Of a stretch of DNA of 64,000 nt, positions 8,940-17,406 are shown one piece after another. Numbering within the stretch: position 1 is the first letter of the stretch; each line of letters starts with the position of its first letter. The position numbers and the translations under genes are program-made. The notes beneath the pieces were generated by a model, which saw only the letters and a program-made list of their open reading frames with translations, searched no databases and was not told where the DNA came from. Location: contig JAFSJX010000050.1 of assembly GCA_017449285.1 (NCBI GenBank), forward strand, positions 62,001 to 126,000, written 5' to 3'. Origin of the DNA: Treponema sp. (GTDB lineage Bacteria; Spirochaetota; Spirochaetia; Treponematales; Treponemataceae).

Positions 8940-8968
8940 ATGACATTGCGGCTTTTTTTTTGTACACT
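8940..8968 (+). promoter_or_regulatory. Promoter with poly-T spacer before outer-membrane gene
   Basis: ATGACA (8940-8945), 17-bp spacer containing nine consecutive T (8953-8961), TACACT (8963-8968), then 7 nt to ATG 8976. The homopolymer lies wholly between the two boxes, so slippage would change their spacing. No ribosome-binding site in the 7-nt gap. Confidence 0.6.
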
Positions 8969-8975
8969 GTATCTG

Positions 8976-10127
8976 ATGAGTCAAAAGAGTAGGAAAACGG
9001 CGTTATTTTTTCTTTTTGTGCTGGGATTTTTTTCACTTGCAACGGCGCAAAAGGTCAGCATGTACACGCGCGTTGGCAGTACAGGAATAATAAAAAAGAC
9101 ATTGAACGAAGGAGATGCGACTTTTGGCGGAATGTACGCGCTTTTTTATGGTTCTGTTACACTGGCAAATGCGACTGTGGTTGTGAAGACCCGCATAAAA
9201 TTGAGCGAAACCGCCGCTTGGAACGAACTGAAAACGAGTGCCGTGCTGGAAAAAGCGTATATGGGATTTGATATGCCGTTCTTGCCGGAACTGCGTGTAT
9301 ACGGTGGCAAAGGATATGCGCTTACGTTGCCCGGTGGATTTTTTACGCTGCCGGAATTGTATGGCGCGGGCGTTCGCTGGGGAAAAGACGGCATCGCGCT
9401 CAATTATCGCAAGGGCGGTCTTTCTTGCGGGGCAAATTTTACTTCTACAACGACGGCGACAAATCTGAGCGAAGCCTTGCAGTTCGGTATGGGCGCATCG
9501 TTTGATTTTGCGGCCCAGGGGCTTTCCGTGCCGCTGGCAATCGGTGTTTCCGCGCTGTACGACAATGCGTTGGGCGGTTCTTCTGCGGGCGAAGCAAAGG
9601 ACTGGACGTGTGCTTTTTTTGCGCAGTTTAAACCAAAAAGCGAAAAAGATACGTTTGTGAGCGGGCTTTCGGTGGGAGCGGGTTATTGCATTAACGGAAG
9701 TACGATGACCTCAAACGCCACCTACAAATATGTTGAGAATTATGATACATTCAAGACAAAAGCGTTGAGCCATACGCATATTTTCACGCTGATTTCAAAG
9801 GCAAAAATTGGTTCGGTTTCGGTAGAAGAAGAGGCAGAATGGGGAACTGCTTTTGATGAACCATATTATTCTGTGTATGGAGGCTTACGGCTTAAAATCC
9901 CGGTGACGGAAATTCTTCGTTTGTGGCCGACAGCACAGTATTATTGTATTTTCAATGGCGATGATTCCTCAAAAAGCCGCGACAGCCTGGTTTTGTGTCC
10001 CCGTGTGGTCGCGGAAAAAGGGCATCATTTGTTTTCGATGGGCGCAGTGTTTGAGCATCGGGAAACGGGCGCGGACACCTATTGCTGGAATCTGAAAATT
10101 CCGTTCTACTATAAATATACGTTATGA
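8976..10127 (+). CDS. Predicted outer-membrane beta-barrel protein
   Basis: 383 residues from ATG 8976. A clear signal peptide (Lys/Arg start, hydrophobic LFFLFVLGFF, cleavage near LATAQ). The rest alternates polar and hydrophobic residues with many Gly, Tyr and Ser, typical of beta strands, and ends in YYKYTL, a plausible barrel terminus though without the usual final Phe. I recognise no family. The ORF could extend to 8940 but the promoter boxes make ATG 8976 the natural start. Its stop overlaps the next gene (ATGA at 10124-10127). The promoter has a T9 run between -35 and -10, so expression may vary between cells. Confidence 0.65.
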   Translation: MSQKSRKTALFFLFVLGFFSLATAQKVSMYTRVGSTGIIKKTLNEGDATFGGMYALFYGSVTLANATVVVKTRIKLSETAAWNELKTSAVLEKAYMGFDMPFLPELRVYGGKGYALTLPGGFFTLPELYGAGVRWGKDGIALNYRKGGLSCGANFTSTTTATNLSEALQFGMGASFDFAAQGLSVPLAIGVSALYDNALGGSSAGEAKDWTCAFFAQFKPKSEKDTFVSGLSVGAGYCINGSTMTSNATYKYVENYDTFKTKALSHTHIFTLISKAKIGSVSVEEEAEWGTAFDEPYYSVYGGLRLKIPVTEILRLWPTAQYYCIFNGDDSSKSRDSLVLCPRVVAEKGHHLFSMGAVFEHRETGADTYCWNLKIPFYYKYTL

Positions 10128-10786
10128 TTACGCATCTGATTTTTGATTTGGACAGAACCGTTTACCCCGCCGACACCAAGATGAGCGATGACATTTCGTA
10201 TCGCATCAAACGGTTTGCGTCTGAATTTTGGGGATTGGATTTTGAGGAAGGCGCACGTCAGCGGGCAGAGGCGGTCAAAAAATACGGCACGACCTTGGAC
10301 TGGCTTGTTGAGGCGGGCGGTTTTGCCGACATTGAGGCGTATTTTGCCGCCATTCATCCGTCAGACGAGTGTTGCGGACTGTATAAAACGCCACAGTTGC
10401 GTCCGCTTTTGGAATCTCTACCCCAGCGTAAAATGATTCTGACCAATTCGCCGTATGAACATGCTGACCGTGTGCTGAATTTCTTGGGCGTGCGAGATTT
10501 GTTCGATTCTATCTGTGACATTCGTGCCAATAATCTGAAAGGAAAACCCGCCGCAAGCGCATTTCAGCGAGCCTTGCAAATGTGTGGTGGCACGGTGGAA
10601 AACACGCTTTTTCTTGATGACGCCGAAGGCTATACTGATGGATGGGCGGCATTAGGCGGCATTGCGGTGCTGGTGGACGCAGAAGGAATGAAACTCAATA
10701 CGCCGAATCTGCTGGGTAAAACCTACTGTATCAAAGACATCTACGAACTTCCTGCCCTGCTGAATCAGATTGATTCCCAGCGTTAG
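10124..10786 (+). CDS. HAD-family phosphatase, pyrimidine 5'-nucleotidase-like
   Basis: 220 residues, cytoplasmic. HAD motif I is FDLDRT (about residues 7-12), motif II ILTNSP (about 104-109), motif III Lys in NLKGKPAAS, motif IV LFLDDAEG (about 164-171). The helical cap region after motif I and the overall length match the SDT1/PhoE-like pyrimidine 5'-nucleotidase branch of HAD enzymes. The exact substrate is inferred only. It overlaps the preceding barrel gene by 4 bp (ATGA), so the two are likely co-translated although no functional link is obvious. Confidence 0.8.
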   Translation: MITHLIFDLDRTVYPADTKMSDDISYRIKRFASEFWGLDFEEGARQRAEAVKKYGTTLDWLVEAGGFADIEAYFAAIHPSDECCGLYKTPQLRPLLESLPQRKMILTNSPYEHADRVLNFLGVRDLFDSICDIRANNLKGKPAASAFQRALQMCGGTVENTLFLDDAEGYTDGWAALGGIAVLVDAEGMKLNTPNLLGKTYCIKDIYELPALLNQIDSQR

Positions 10787-10817
10787 CGTCATTTATGGCG
10801 ATTTTTCCCATTCCCGA

Positions 10818-10847
10818 TTGACGAACACCCGACTTTTGCGCTATAGT
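10818..10847 (+). promoter_or_regulatory. Promoter of tRNA-Ala
   Basis: TTGACG (10818-10823), 18-bp spacer, TATAGT (10842-10847). The tRNA begins at 10858, so transcription would start a few bases upstream of the mature 5' end. Confidence 0.7.
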
Positions 10848-10857
10848 ATACTCACTC

Positions 10858-10930
10858 GGGGGCGTAGCTCATCTGGTAGAGCATTTGGTTCGCAATCAAA
10901 GGGTGGTCGGTTCGAGTCCGATCGTCTCCA
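10858..10930 (+). tRNA. tRNA-Ala (anticodon CGC)
   Basis: 73-nt cloverleaf. Acceptor GGGGGCG pairs with CGTCTCC (10923-10929) including G3-U70, the alanine identity pair; discriminator A at 10930. D stem GCTC/GAGC, anticodon stem TTTGG/TCAAA with loop TTCGCAA (anticodon CGC at 10891-10893, reading GCG), variable loop of 5, T stem GTCGG/CCGAT with loop TTCGAGT. CCA is not encoded. It stands alone with its own promoter and terminator. Confidence 0.96.
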
Positions 10931-10937
10931 GAAAAGA

Positions 10938-10968
10938 CTTCTGCAATAGCGCGGAAGCCTTTTTTTTT
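10938..10968 (+). terminator. Rho-independent terminator of tRNA-Ala
   Basis: Stem CTTCTGC (10938-10944) with GCGGAAG (10951-10957), one G-T pair, loop of 6, followed by a run of nine T. Confidence 0.85.
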
Positions 10969-11050
10969 GTCTTTTTTCATCTTCCGATTCTGTCGTTATC
11001 AGTATCTTGTTTAAGTCATAAAAAAAAATCAATTTTTTTTAATTTTTTGA

Positions 11051-11077
11051 TTAAGGTTTTTTGTGAGGTTCCGATAA
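11051..11077 (+). promoter_or_regulatory. Sigma-28 (FliA) promoter of flaB
   Basis: TTAA (11051-11054), exactly 15 bp, TCCGATAA (11070-11077). This fits the TAAA-N15-GCCGATAA flagellar consensus with one mismatch in each box. Leader of about 85 nt to the ATG at 11172. Confidence 0.8.
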
Positions 11078-11171
11078 AAATAGTGTAGGGTGGTGCACCC
11101 GGGAACAACAGGTTACAAAAACAAACGGACCTGTCGTTAAAAAACCAGTTAGTAATATAAGGAGATAAACT

Positions 11172-12032
11172 ATGGTTATTAATCACAACATGAGTGCAAT
11201 GTTTTCACAGCGCGCGACAGGTCTTACAGAGTTGAGCAATCAGAAGAACATGGAAAAACTTTCTTCTGGTATGAACATCAACCGTGCAGGCGATGATGCT
11301 TCAGGACTTGCAGTTTCTGAGAAAATGCGCAGCCAGATTCGTGGTATGAACCGCGCTTCTCGCAACGCACAGGACGGCATTTCATTCATTCAGACAACTG
11401 AAGGCTACCTGCAGGAAACAACTGACATCGTTCAGCGCATCCGTGAGTTGGCTGTACAGTCTTCCAACGGCATCTACACCGCAGAAGACCGCATGCAGAT
11501 TCAGGTAGAAGTTTCTTCACTGATTGCTGAAGTTGACCGCATCGCTTCACAGGCTCAGTTCAATGGTATGAACATGCTGACTGGTCGCTTTGCCCGCTCA
11601 ACTGGCGAGAACACCGTAACGGCTTCAATGTGGTTCCACATCGGCGCAAACATGGATCAGAGAACACAAGTTTACATCGGAACGATGACTGCTTCTGCTC
11701 TGGGATTGCGCAGCGTTGGAACAGAAGAAATCCTTACTCTGGAAACTCCGGACGATGCAAACCGCGCAATCGGTACATTGGACGAAGCAATGAAGAAAAT
11801 CAACAAGCAGCGTGCTGACTTGGGTGCATACCAGAACCGCCTTGAAAAGACGATGGTTGGTTTGGACATCGGCGCAGAAAACCTCCAGGCATCTGAGAGC
11901 CGCATCCGCGACACCGACATGGCAAAGGAAATGGTAGACTTCACGAAGAACCAGGTCTTGAGCCAGGCTGGAACTGCAATGATTGCACAGGCAAATCAGC
12001 AGTCACAGAACGTGTTGAGCTTGCTCCGGTAA
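11172..12032 (+). CDS. flaB: Flagellar filament core protein (FlaB-type flagellin)
   Basis: 286 residues, the size of spirochaetal FlaB core flagellins, which form the periplasmic flagellar filament. The N-terminus carries [11 protein letters not shown] and [20 protein letters not shown]; the C-terminus has [19 protein letters not shown] and ends NVLSLLR, both hallmark flagellin D0/D1 helices; the variable outer domain is nearly absent, as usual in spirochaetes. AAGGAG lies 7 nt before the ATG. Transcription should come from the sigma-28 promoter at 11051-11077. Four hairpins follow the stop. Spirochaetes usually have several flaB paralogues; which one this is cannot be told here. Confidence 0.97.
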   Translation: MVINHNMSAMFSQRATGLTELSNQKNMEKLSSGMNINRAGDDASGLAVSEKMRSQIRGMNRASRNAQDGISFIQTTEGYLQETTDIVQRIRELAVQSSNGIYTAEDRMQIQVEVSSLIAEVDRIASQAQFNGMNMLTGRFARSTGENTVTASMWFHIGANMDQRTQVYIGTMTASALGLRSVGTEEILTLETPDDANRAIGTLDEAMKKINKQRADLGAYQNRLEKTMVGLDIGAENLQASESRIRDTDMAKEMVDFTKNQVLSQAGTAMIAQANQQSQNVLSLLR

Positions 12033-12036
12033 TATT

Positions 12037-12160
12037 CAAACTGGCCTCCTGCCAGTTTGAAATTAGACGGGAACCAGTTCCCGTCTCGGCTTTGCAGCAC
12101 CCGTCCATGGGTGCTCAATTTTTTTGTGAATATGCACTCCAATCGGGGTGCGTTTTTTTT
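12037..12160 (+). terminator. Cluster of four hairpins downstream of flaB
   Basis: Hairpin 1: CAAACTGGC/GCCAGTTTG (12037-12059). Hairpin 2: GACGGGAA/TTCCCGTC (12066-12085). Hairpin 3: GCACCC/GGGTGC (12097-12114) followed by a T run. Hairpin 4: GCACTCC/GGGGTGC (12134-12151) followed by eight T. The last two look like terminators in series; the first two may stabilise the 3' end of an abundant message. Confidence 0.75.
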
Positions 12161-12338
12161 GTTTTAAATCTCATAGCAAAAGTGTCCAAAATAAATTTTA
12201 GACCCGATATAATGAAAATAGTGACATTTTATGAAAATTGCGAGGTCGGAAAAGTACAAAAAAAAACAATTTTGTTAAAGATTCTTTGTACCAAAGGGAG
12301 TATCATTTTTAAAACATACTCAAAAATGGAGGAGTATA
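12160..12338. other. Non-coding stretch between flaB terminators and lipoprotein gene
   Basis: AT-rich. Holds a TATAAT-like box at about 12209-12214 without a convincing -35, and a GGAGG site just before ATG 12339. Nothing else recognised. Confidence 0.4.
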
Positions 12339-13406
12339 ATGAAAAACAGTTTAAGGAATGTCCTGCTGCTTCTTGCCGCAGGATTGGTATTGGCACTGGG
12401 AACGGTTGCTTGTTCTGACGGGGATGATTCTTCTTCGACAACAACTCCGACTAAAGTCAAAGTCACGACTTCAACGACACCCACCGGCACTACTGTAAAT
12501 ATATCTGAATACTATCTGGCTACCAAAGGTGACGTATCCTCAAAGATTTGGATACAAACAACGGCTATGACAAAAGACAAGGTTACGGAATACATAAAAT
12601 ACCGCGGCAACAAAGTGTACGAAAAAGATGACAAAACATCTGAAATTGCCGTTGCGAACCTCGTAGTAGGAAAGACATACTATGTGTTCTTTGACTTGAA
12701 CGATTCGTATGTAAAAGTGTGGAAAGTAAAGGCCGGTACAGAATCTGAATTGATTAAAGAGTACGGCGATGACGGATTTACTCTGACACCTTTTGCATAT
12801 TTGGACTATTATCTTAAACAAATGGCTGTAAGCACTTATTATAAGTGGGAAAACAGCAAGAAGGGTGCGGCTGTTACCATCGCTGAAATCGAAAAGGCTG
12901 GCACTGACAAAGAGTATTGTATAACATTTATTCCCGCAAAAGAGGCGACATATGACCTTACTAGAGACGGTAAGGCTTACAAACTCTATACAAAAACTGG
13001 TGGTAACTCTAATCCTTATGAGATAAAAGAGGGTGACAATCTGATTGAAAGCGGTTCGTATACGCAGCCCGATGAAAAAACGTTGGTAACAACAGTTCAA
13101 ACAATAATGTCTCCTTCCGTTATTATGTATACTGCTCCCGTGACCGTGAAAATCACTTATACAATCGGAGCGAACAATGTTCTTACTCAGACAAAGCGTG
13201 AGGCAAACTTTGTCAACATAACACAGATGTTGACCGCTGATATTGAACTAATGACTAGTCAAATAGCTATTTCTAAAGTTTCAGAGTATATTACTTCACT
13301 TAATGCTCAAGGTGCTACATACAAGTTGTATGAGGATAAGGCAAAAACAAAGGCAGCGGATATTAATAATCTTGTTGCTGAAAAGACATACTACGCTGTT
13401 CAGTAG
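12339..13406 (+). CDS. Lipoprotein of unknown function with internal repeat
   Basis: 355 residues with GGAGG 5 nt before ATG. Signal peptide with lipobox-like GTVAC, cysteine at residue 25, fitting relaxed spirochaetal lipoprotein rules; a Ser/Thr-rich tether follows. Two regions resemble each other: about residues 75-112 (VTEYIKYRGNKVYEK then NLVVGKTYYV) and about 315-355 (VSEYITSLNAQ, YKLYEDKAKTK, NLVAEKTYYA). The protein therefore seems to contain at least two degenerate copies of a small beta-rich unit, one at each end. No enzymatic motif is seen; a surface or periplasmic binding role is a guess. Confidence 0.7.
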   Translation: MKNSLRNVLLLLAAGLVLALGTVACSDGDDSSSTTTPTKVKVTTSTTPTGTTVNISEYYLATKGDVSSKIWIQTTAMTKDKVTEYIKYRGNKVYEKDDKTSEIAVANLVVGKTYYVFFDLNDSYVKVWKVKAGTESELIKEYGDDGFTLTPFAYLDYYLKQMAVSTYYKWENSKKGAAVTIAEIEKAGTDKEYCITFIPAKEATYDLTRDGKAYKLYTKTGGNSNPYEIKEGDNLIESGSYTQPDEKTLVTTVQTIMSPSVIMYTAPVTVKITYTIGANNVLTQTKREANFVNITQMLTADIELMTSQIAISKVSEYITSLNAQGATYKLYEDKAKTKAADINNLVAEKTYYAVQ

Positions 13407-13430
13407 TTTTGCTCATCTAGCATGAACCAA

Positions 13431-13459
13431 AAGGGCAGACCCAAGCGGTCTGTCCTTTT
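13431..13459. terminator. Terminator between lipoprotein and recR genes
   Basis: Stem AAGGGCAGACC / GGTCTGTCCTT with a 4-nt loop and T run on the plus strand. The left arm is preceded by an A run, so it may serve both convergent genes. Confidence 0.8.
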
Positions 13460-13466
13460 TTGCGCA

Positions 13467-14057
13467 CTAAAAACTCGTCCTTCCCCTAAAACTTCGCGCA
13501 AGGGTCAGTTTATCCGCATATTCCAAATCACCACCTACAGGGAGACCGCTTGCCAGACGCGTTACGGTTATACCGCCCACGACGGAAAGCATTTTTTGCA
13601 GATAGAGCGCAGTGGTGTCTCCTTCTACAGTGGGATTGGTGGCGATAATCACTTCTTTTACTTCGCCAGTGCGGACGCGCTCCAAAAGTTGTGCGATGCG
13701 CAGTTGGTCAGGACCGATGCCGTCAAGAGGGGCAATCACGCCGCCAAGCACGTGGAACAATCCTTGGAATTCGTGCGCGCTCTCAATTGTGGCAACGTCT
13801 TGCGGCTGCTCCACCACACAGATAAGACTTTGGTCGCGCAAATTGTTTGAGCAGATGGGGCAGGGGTCATTCTCTGTCCATGCGCCGCAGACGGAACACG
13901 GCTTAATTTTGCTTTGGAGTGTTGCCATCTGATGCGCAAACCGCTGTACCCATGCGCCGTCTGCTTTGAGAATATGATTTACGAGTCTTCCCGCGCTTTT
14001 TTTCCCGATTCCGGGCAGACGCGAAAAAGAATCGGTCAGTTCATCGATTGCGTTCAT
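13467..14057 (-). CDS. recR: Recombination mediator protein RecR
   Basis: 196 residues. Works with RecO/RecF to load RecA at gapped DNA. N-terminal helix-hairpin-helix region (SRLPGIGKKSAGRLVNHIL), a four-cysteine zinc knuckle (CSVCG then CPIC at about 58-73), and a Toprim domain (ICVVEQPQDVATIE, about 81-95, and the TNPTVEGDTTALYL block near 140). ATG 14057 is preceded by a GGGTGGG purine-rich site; an upstream GTG at 14066 is also possible. It closes the conserved dnaX-ybaB-recR operon. Confidence 0.95.
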   Translation of the reverse strand: MNAIDELTDSFSRLPGIGKKSAGRLVNHILKADGAWVQRFAHQMATLQSKIKPCSVCGAWTENDPCPICSNNLRDQSLICVVEQPQDVATIESAHEFQGLFHVLGGVIAPLDGIGPDQLRIAQLLERVRTGEVKEVIIATNPTVEGDTTALYLQKMLSVVGGITVTRLASGLPVGGDLEYADKLTLARSFRGRTSF

Positions 14058-14091
14058 GTTTCCCACCCTTGTGCCGTTGTTTGATTGTTGA

Positions 14092-14406
14092 CTATGCCAG
14101 ATTCAGCCCGGGAATATTCATTCCGCCGAGCAGAGAGCCTGATTTTTCTTTGATAAGTTCCTGCACTTTTTCGGTGGCATCGTGGCTTGCGGCGACAATC
14201 AAATCCTGCAGCATAGGAACGTCGCGCGGGTCTACGGCAATCGGGTCAATTTTTATGCTGACCATCTCAAATTTGCCGTTCAGCGTAACCTGCACCATGT
14301 TTCCGCCGGAAGAACCAGTTGCGGTCATATCACCCAGTTCTTCCTTCATTTTTTCCATTTGCCCTTGCAGATTCTGCATATTTTTGACCAGTTCAAAGGG
14401 ATTCAT
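14092..14406 (-). CDS. ybaB: YbaB/EbfC nucleoid-associated protein
   Basis: 104 residues from ATG 14406 with GGAGG upstream. Typical MNPFELVKNMQNLQGQMEKM N-terminal helix, then GxxxVTLNGKFEMVSIKIDP. Small DNA-binding dimer found next to dnaX and recR in most bacteria. Its start lies inside the 3' end of dnaX (overlap of about 14 bp), indicating coupled translation. The last residues (SGSLLGGMNIPGLNLA) are Gly/Leu-rich as in the family. Confidence 0.92.
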   Translation of the reverse strand: MNPFELVKNMQNLQGQMEKMKEELGDMTATGSSGGNMVQVTLNGKFEMVSIKIDPIAVDPRDVPMLQDLIVAASHDATEKVQELIKEKSGSLLGGMNIPGLNLA

Positions 14407-16312
14407 CACTTTCCTCCATATTTTCTTCTATTGTATCTATCAATTCTGTGTCATATGATTCAGTTTCATCGGTTTGGGCAGAGGTATTGTTCTGCACCTG
14501 ATTCTGCTGACTTTGTGGTTGTGCATTGTCAGGCACTTTTTTGACCACGCTGATAATTGACCCTCGGAACGCATTGCAGAGGATTTTGACTTCTGGCGCG
14601 GCATTCTGCATGGGGTCAGTTTTTTGCTCTTTATGTACAGTGACCTTAAATAGCGTTTTTTGACCAGAAATAGTGGTCAGGTAATCGGAAATTCGGTTCT
14701 TCTGTGCTTCCAATTGCTTCTGCAAGAATTCCGAATCAGTGATTGCCGAAATGACTTCTCCGTTGCGGTTCCAATTGGTTGTGCGCATAAGCGAAGAGGC
14801 CAGCATTGCATCTTGAGATTTCAGCTCGGAGATAAGTTTGTCGCGCAATTCAATGATATTGCTGATAACTGCCGCCGCTGTTTGTTCAGGCGGAACAGCA
14901 CCGCCTTCGTCAAAAGGGTTTGGCACCTCCGGGGGAACTGCCTGCTCAACTGTTGGCGGCACATCGTCTGGCGTAGCCGTATCGGGCGCATAATCTGCAT
15001 AGCCGCCGTTATCTTGCGGAACATTTTTTAGCGCGCTGAACACAGGAAGTCCGTTCGGGCGTGGCGGCTGCGGAGAATCCTGCTGTGGTGCGCTCGGTTG
15101 GTTGCCGTTTTGCTGCGAGTGACTTTGCGGTGCATTCGATTGTGGCTGAGCGGAAACAGGTTGCGGTGCGCCCGCCAAAAGGCTGTGTGCCTTGTCAATT
15201 GCGGCTTTTACTTCTGCGGGAGAAACATACTGGCTGAGCCAACTTAATCGGCTGAATGCAAGTTCTAGTTCGTAGCGCGGGCTTAAAGAGTAGCGGATGT
15301 CGCGGTACAATTGCAGAAAAAGAGAGATGCCGCGCTCAATTTGAATCGGATTCCATGCGTTCAGAACCAGTTTTGAATATCTGTCTTGGGACTGACCGAG
15401 AAGGGCTTCTTTGGTGATGCCGTTTTTAATTAAAAGAAGAGAACGCAGATAATCAGTGCTGTTGGAAATGAGTTGCTCAATCGAAATGCCGCTCTGCAAA
15501 AATTCATCCAGTGCGTTTAATACATCGGTCGGCTTGTTTGCGGCACAGAATTCAAAAATTGCGTTCAGCCTGTCCACACCGACTAAGCCCAGTTTGTCGC
15601 GGATTTTGTCGTAGGTGATTTCGTTTCCGCTGAATGCTGCAACCTGATCGAACAATGTGTAGGCATCGCGGATAGAACCCGTTGATTCCCGCGCAATCCA
15701 ATACAGGGCTTCGTCTTCTGCCTTAATGCCGATTTCTGCCGCCGCTTCGCTCAAAAGCGATTTGACCTTTTCAATCGGAACAAGACGGAAATTAAACTGC
15801 TGGCAACGGCTTTTTATCGTGGCAGGAACTTTCTGTAATTCTGTGGTGGCAAAAATAAAAATCACATACGCGGGTGGCTCTTCAATCGTTTTGAGCAGGG
15901 CATTGAACGCGCTCGTGGAAAGCATGTGAACTTCATCGATGATATAAATTTTGTATCGGCAAGACTGTGGCGGAAAAAGCACTTCATCCTTAATCTGGCG
16001 CACATCGTTTACGCTCGTGTTCGATGCGCCGTCAATTTCAATCACATCGGTACATGCGCCCTTGGTGATTTCCACGCACTGCTGACATTGGCCGCAGGGG
16101 GTTGCCGTAGGACCATTGGCGCAGTTTAAGGCCTTTGCCAGAATACGCGCCGTAGAGGTCTTCCCGCATCCGCGTGGACCGCTGAATAAATATGCGTGAG
16201 CAATCTTTTGTGACGAAATTGAATTCCGCAATGTCTCCGCAACGAATTCCTGTCCGACCAAATCCTCAAACCGCTGAGGTCTGCGTCGCGTTGCCGTTAC
16301 TTCATAAGCCAT
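14393..16312 (-). CDS. dnaX: DNA polymerase III subunits gamma/tau
   Basis: 639 residues. Clamp-loader AAA+ ATPase: MAYEVTATRRRPQRFEDLVGQ start, Walker A GPRGCGKTS (about residues 45-53), zinc-binding cysteines CANG...CGQCQQC (about 64-82), Walker B IIDEVHML, sensor-1 FATTELQKVP and sensor-2 region; then a Gln/Pro-rich linker (about 375-480) and a C-terminal tau-like region. No slippery site for a gamma form was noticed. Its promoter (TTGTAG, 17 bp, TATCTT) ends 6 nt before ATG with no ribosome site, so the message may be leaderless. First gene of dnaX-ybaB-recR. Confidence 0.95.
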   Translation of the reverse strand: MAYEVTATRRRPQRFEDLVGQEFVAETLRNSISSQKIAHAYLFSGPRGCGKTSTARILAKALNCANGPTATPCGQCQQCVEITKGACTDVIEIDGASNTSVNDVRQIKDEVLFPPQSCRYKIYIIDEVHMLSTSAFNALLKTIEEPPAYVIFIFATTELQKVPATIKSRCQQFNFRLVPIEKVKSLLSEAAAEIGIKAEDEALYWIARESTGSIRDAYTLFDQVAAFSGNEITYDKIRDKLGLVGVDRLNAIFEFCAANKPTDVLNALDEFLQSGISIEQLISNSTDYLRSLLLIKNGITKEALLGQSQDRYSKLVLNAWNPIQIERGISLFLQLYRDIRYSLSPRYELELAFSRLSWLSQYVSPAEVKAAIDKAHSLLAGAPQPVSAQPQSNAPQSHSQQNGNQPSAPQQDSPQPPRPNGLPVFSALKNVPQDNGGYADYAPDTATPDDVPPTVEQAVPPEVPNPFDEGGAVPPEQTAAAVISNIIELRDKLISELKSQDAMLASSLMRTTNWNRNGEVISAITDSEFLQKQLEAQKNRISDYLTTISGQKTLFKVTVHKEQKTDPMQNAAPEVKILCNAFRGSIISVVKKVPDNAQPQSQQNQVQNNTSAQTDETESYDTELIDTIEENMEESDESL

Positions 16313-16318
16313 AAATAT

Positions 16319-16347
16319 AAGATACTAAAAAAACGACCTTTCTACAA
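16319..16347 (-). promoter_or_regulatory. Putative leaderless promoter of dnaX
   Basis: Minus strand TTGTAG (16347-16342), 17-bp spacer with seven T, TATCTT (16324-16319), 6 nt, ATG at 16312. Confidence 0.55.
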
Positions 16348-16450
16348 GAGAAATAAAATTTCCCCGCAGGGCAAGTTGCTTAATTTTAATTCGCGCAGAA
16401 AAGATAGCGATGCAGACAGCCTTGTGGTAGAAGGCGGAACTCTACAATAG

Positions 16451-16480
16451 ACTGTTCAGAGCATATACGTTTCTGAACAG
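16451..16480 (-). terminator. Hairpin after the beta-helix/VTC operon
   Basis: Inverted repeat CTGTTCAGA / TCTGAACAG with a loop of about 11 nt just after the stop at 16483. No clear T run, so either a weak terminator or an mRNA 3'-end structure. Confidence 0.5.
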
Positions 16481-16482
16481 GT

Positions 16483-17307
16483 TTATTCTTCCACAATCTT
16501 TGTGCCAGTCACTTTGTATGCGCCGCTTTCTGTTTCTTGTAACACCGTGCCTTTGCTTACATACACCGAACCGCCGCTCAGCGTAATGCCATGCGGCTCT
16601 TTGGGCGCGTCTTTTTTGGTGTCTGTCTTAAAGGCCGTTTCGTTACCGTACAAAAAGAATTCGCCGGAACTAATTGTAATCGTGGTGTCTGCCTTGACGG
16701 CGTTCTTGCTGTTCACTAAATACGCGCGGAAAGTCTTGTCCTTTTCTACGGTAAGCGAGTCGCAGTTGACGGCGGCACCTTTTTTTGTGCCCTGCGCGTA
16801 CAACGTACCGCTTCCTTTTATTTTTACGCTGTCGCCTTTAACGCCGTGGTACACGTTGCCCACCGCATACAGCGTACCGCTGCCGCCTAAGACCAGCCCT
16901 TTTTTGCTGTGAATGGCACCCGTTTTGTCCGCGCTCTTTCCGTCAGAGACAACATAATTTGTCGTATCTTTGGTAGTAGACACTTCGGTTTTTGCTTCGC
17001 CGTAGATGGCGGGCGCGCCGCTGGTGTTTTCCAAATATGCGCCCTTTAGTTTGAGTACGGTATTTTTGGTCTTGTTTATAATCTGTCCGTCAAAGTAGCC
17101 ACTGATAGTATATGTGACTCCTTCTTTTTTGGGCGCAATGGTAATAATCTTGCCTTTGACGGTAACGGTTTTGTCCATAGGTTCAATCATGATTTTTTGT
17201 GCGGCGTAGGCTTTTTTTGCGCCAGCGGCATCAATCGTTATGTCTTTTGCAGATGCGGTGCAGAGGGCAAAAAGCGCAGCCGCACACGCAAGCATCAGTT
17301 TTTTCAT
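16483..17307 (-). CDS. Secreted beta-helix carbohydrate-binding-like protein (Cthe_2159/DUF4353 type)
   Basis: 274 residues from ATG 17307, chosen for the GGAGG 8 nt upstream. Signal peptide cleaved near CTASA. The mature part is a run of short beta units with repeated G-S-G-T-L-Y and T-I-S-S-G motifs, typical of parallel beta-helix proteins of the Cthe_2159 group, whose founding member is reported to bind cellulose and polygalacturonate. It is clearly paralogous to the neighbouring gene at 17407-18243 (same order of motifs: AYLENTSG, LVLGGSGTLYA, VKIKGSGT). Final gene of the six-gene operon. An inverted repeat lies in its leader. Confidence 0.75.
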   Translation of the reverse strand: MKKLMLACAAALFALCTASAKDITIDAAGAKKAYAAQKIMIEPMDKTVTVKGKIITIAPKKEGVTYTISGYFDGQIINKTKNTVLKLKGAYLENTSGAPAIYGEAKTEVSTTKDTTNYVVSDGKSADKTGAIHSKKGLVLGGSGTLYAVGNVYHGVKGDSVKIKGSGTLYAQGTKKGAAVNCDSLTVEKDKTFRAYLVNSKNAVKADTTITISSGEFFLYGNETAFKTDTKKDAPKEPHGITLSGGSVYVSKGTVLQETESGAYKVTGTKIVEE

Positions 17308-17326
17308 ATATACCTCCTCGTATAAA

Positions 17327-17345
17327 CAGTTTGCAACGCAAACTG
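17327..17345. repeat. AGTTTGC hairpin in leader of beta-helix gene
   Basis: CAGTTTGC-AAC-GCAAACTG. Same core stem as in the double-hairpin elements at 43541, 43988 and 55143. It lies between two operon genes, just upstream of a GGAGG site. Confidence 0.6.
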
Positions 17346-17406
17346 GCAAAGATAAAAACCGACGCTATTTCAGGTAGTTTTTATCTTGCACCTCTTCTAG
17401 TGCTGT

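Noticed and set aside
16313-16482. SRP RNA (often next to dnaX)
   Set aside because: The conserved GGTCAGGTCCGGAAGG-type loop is not present on either strand.
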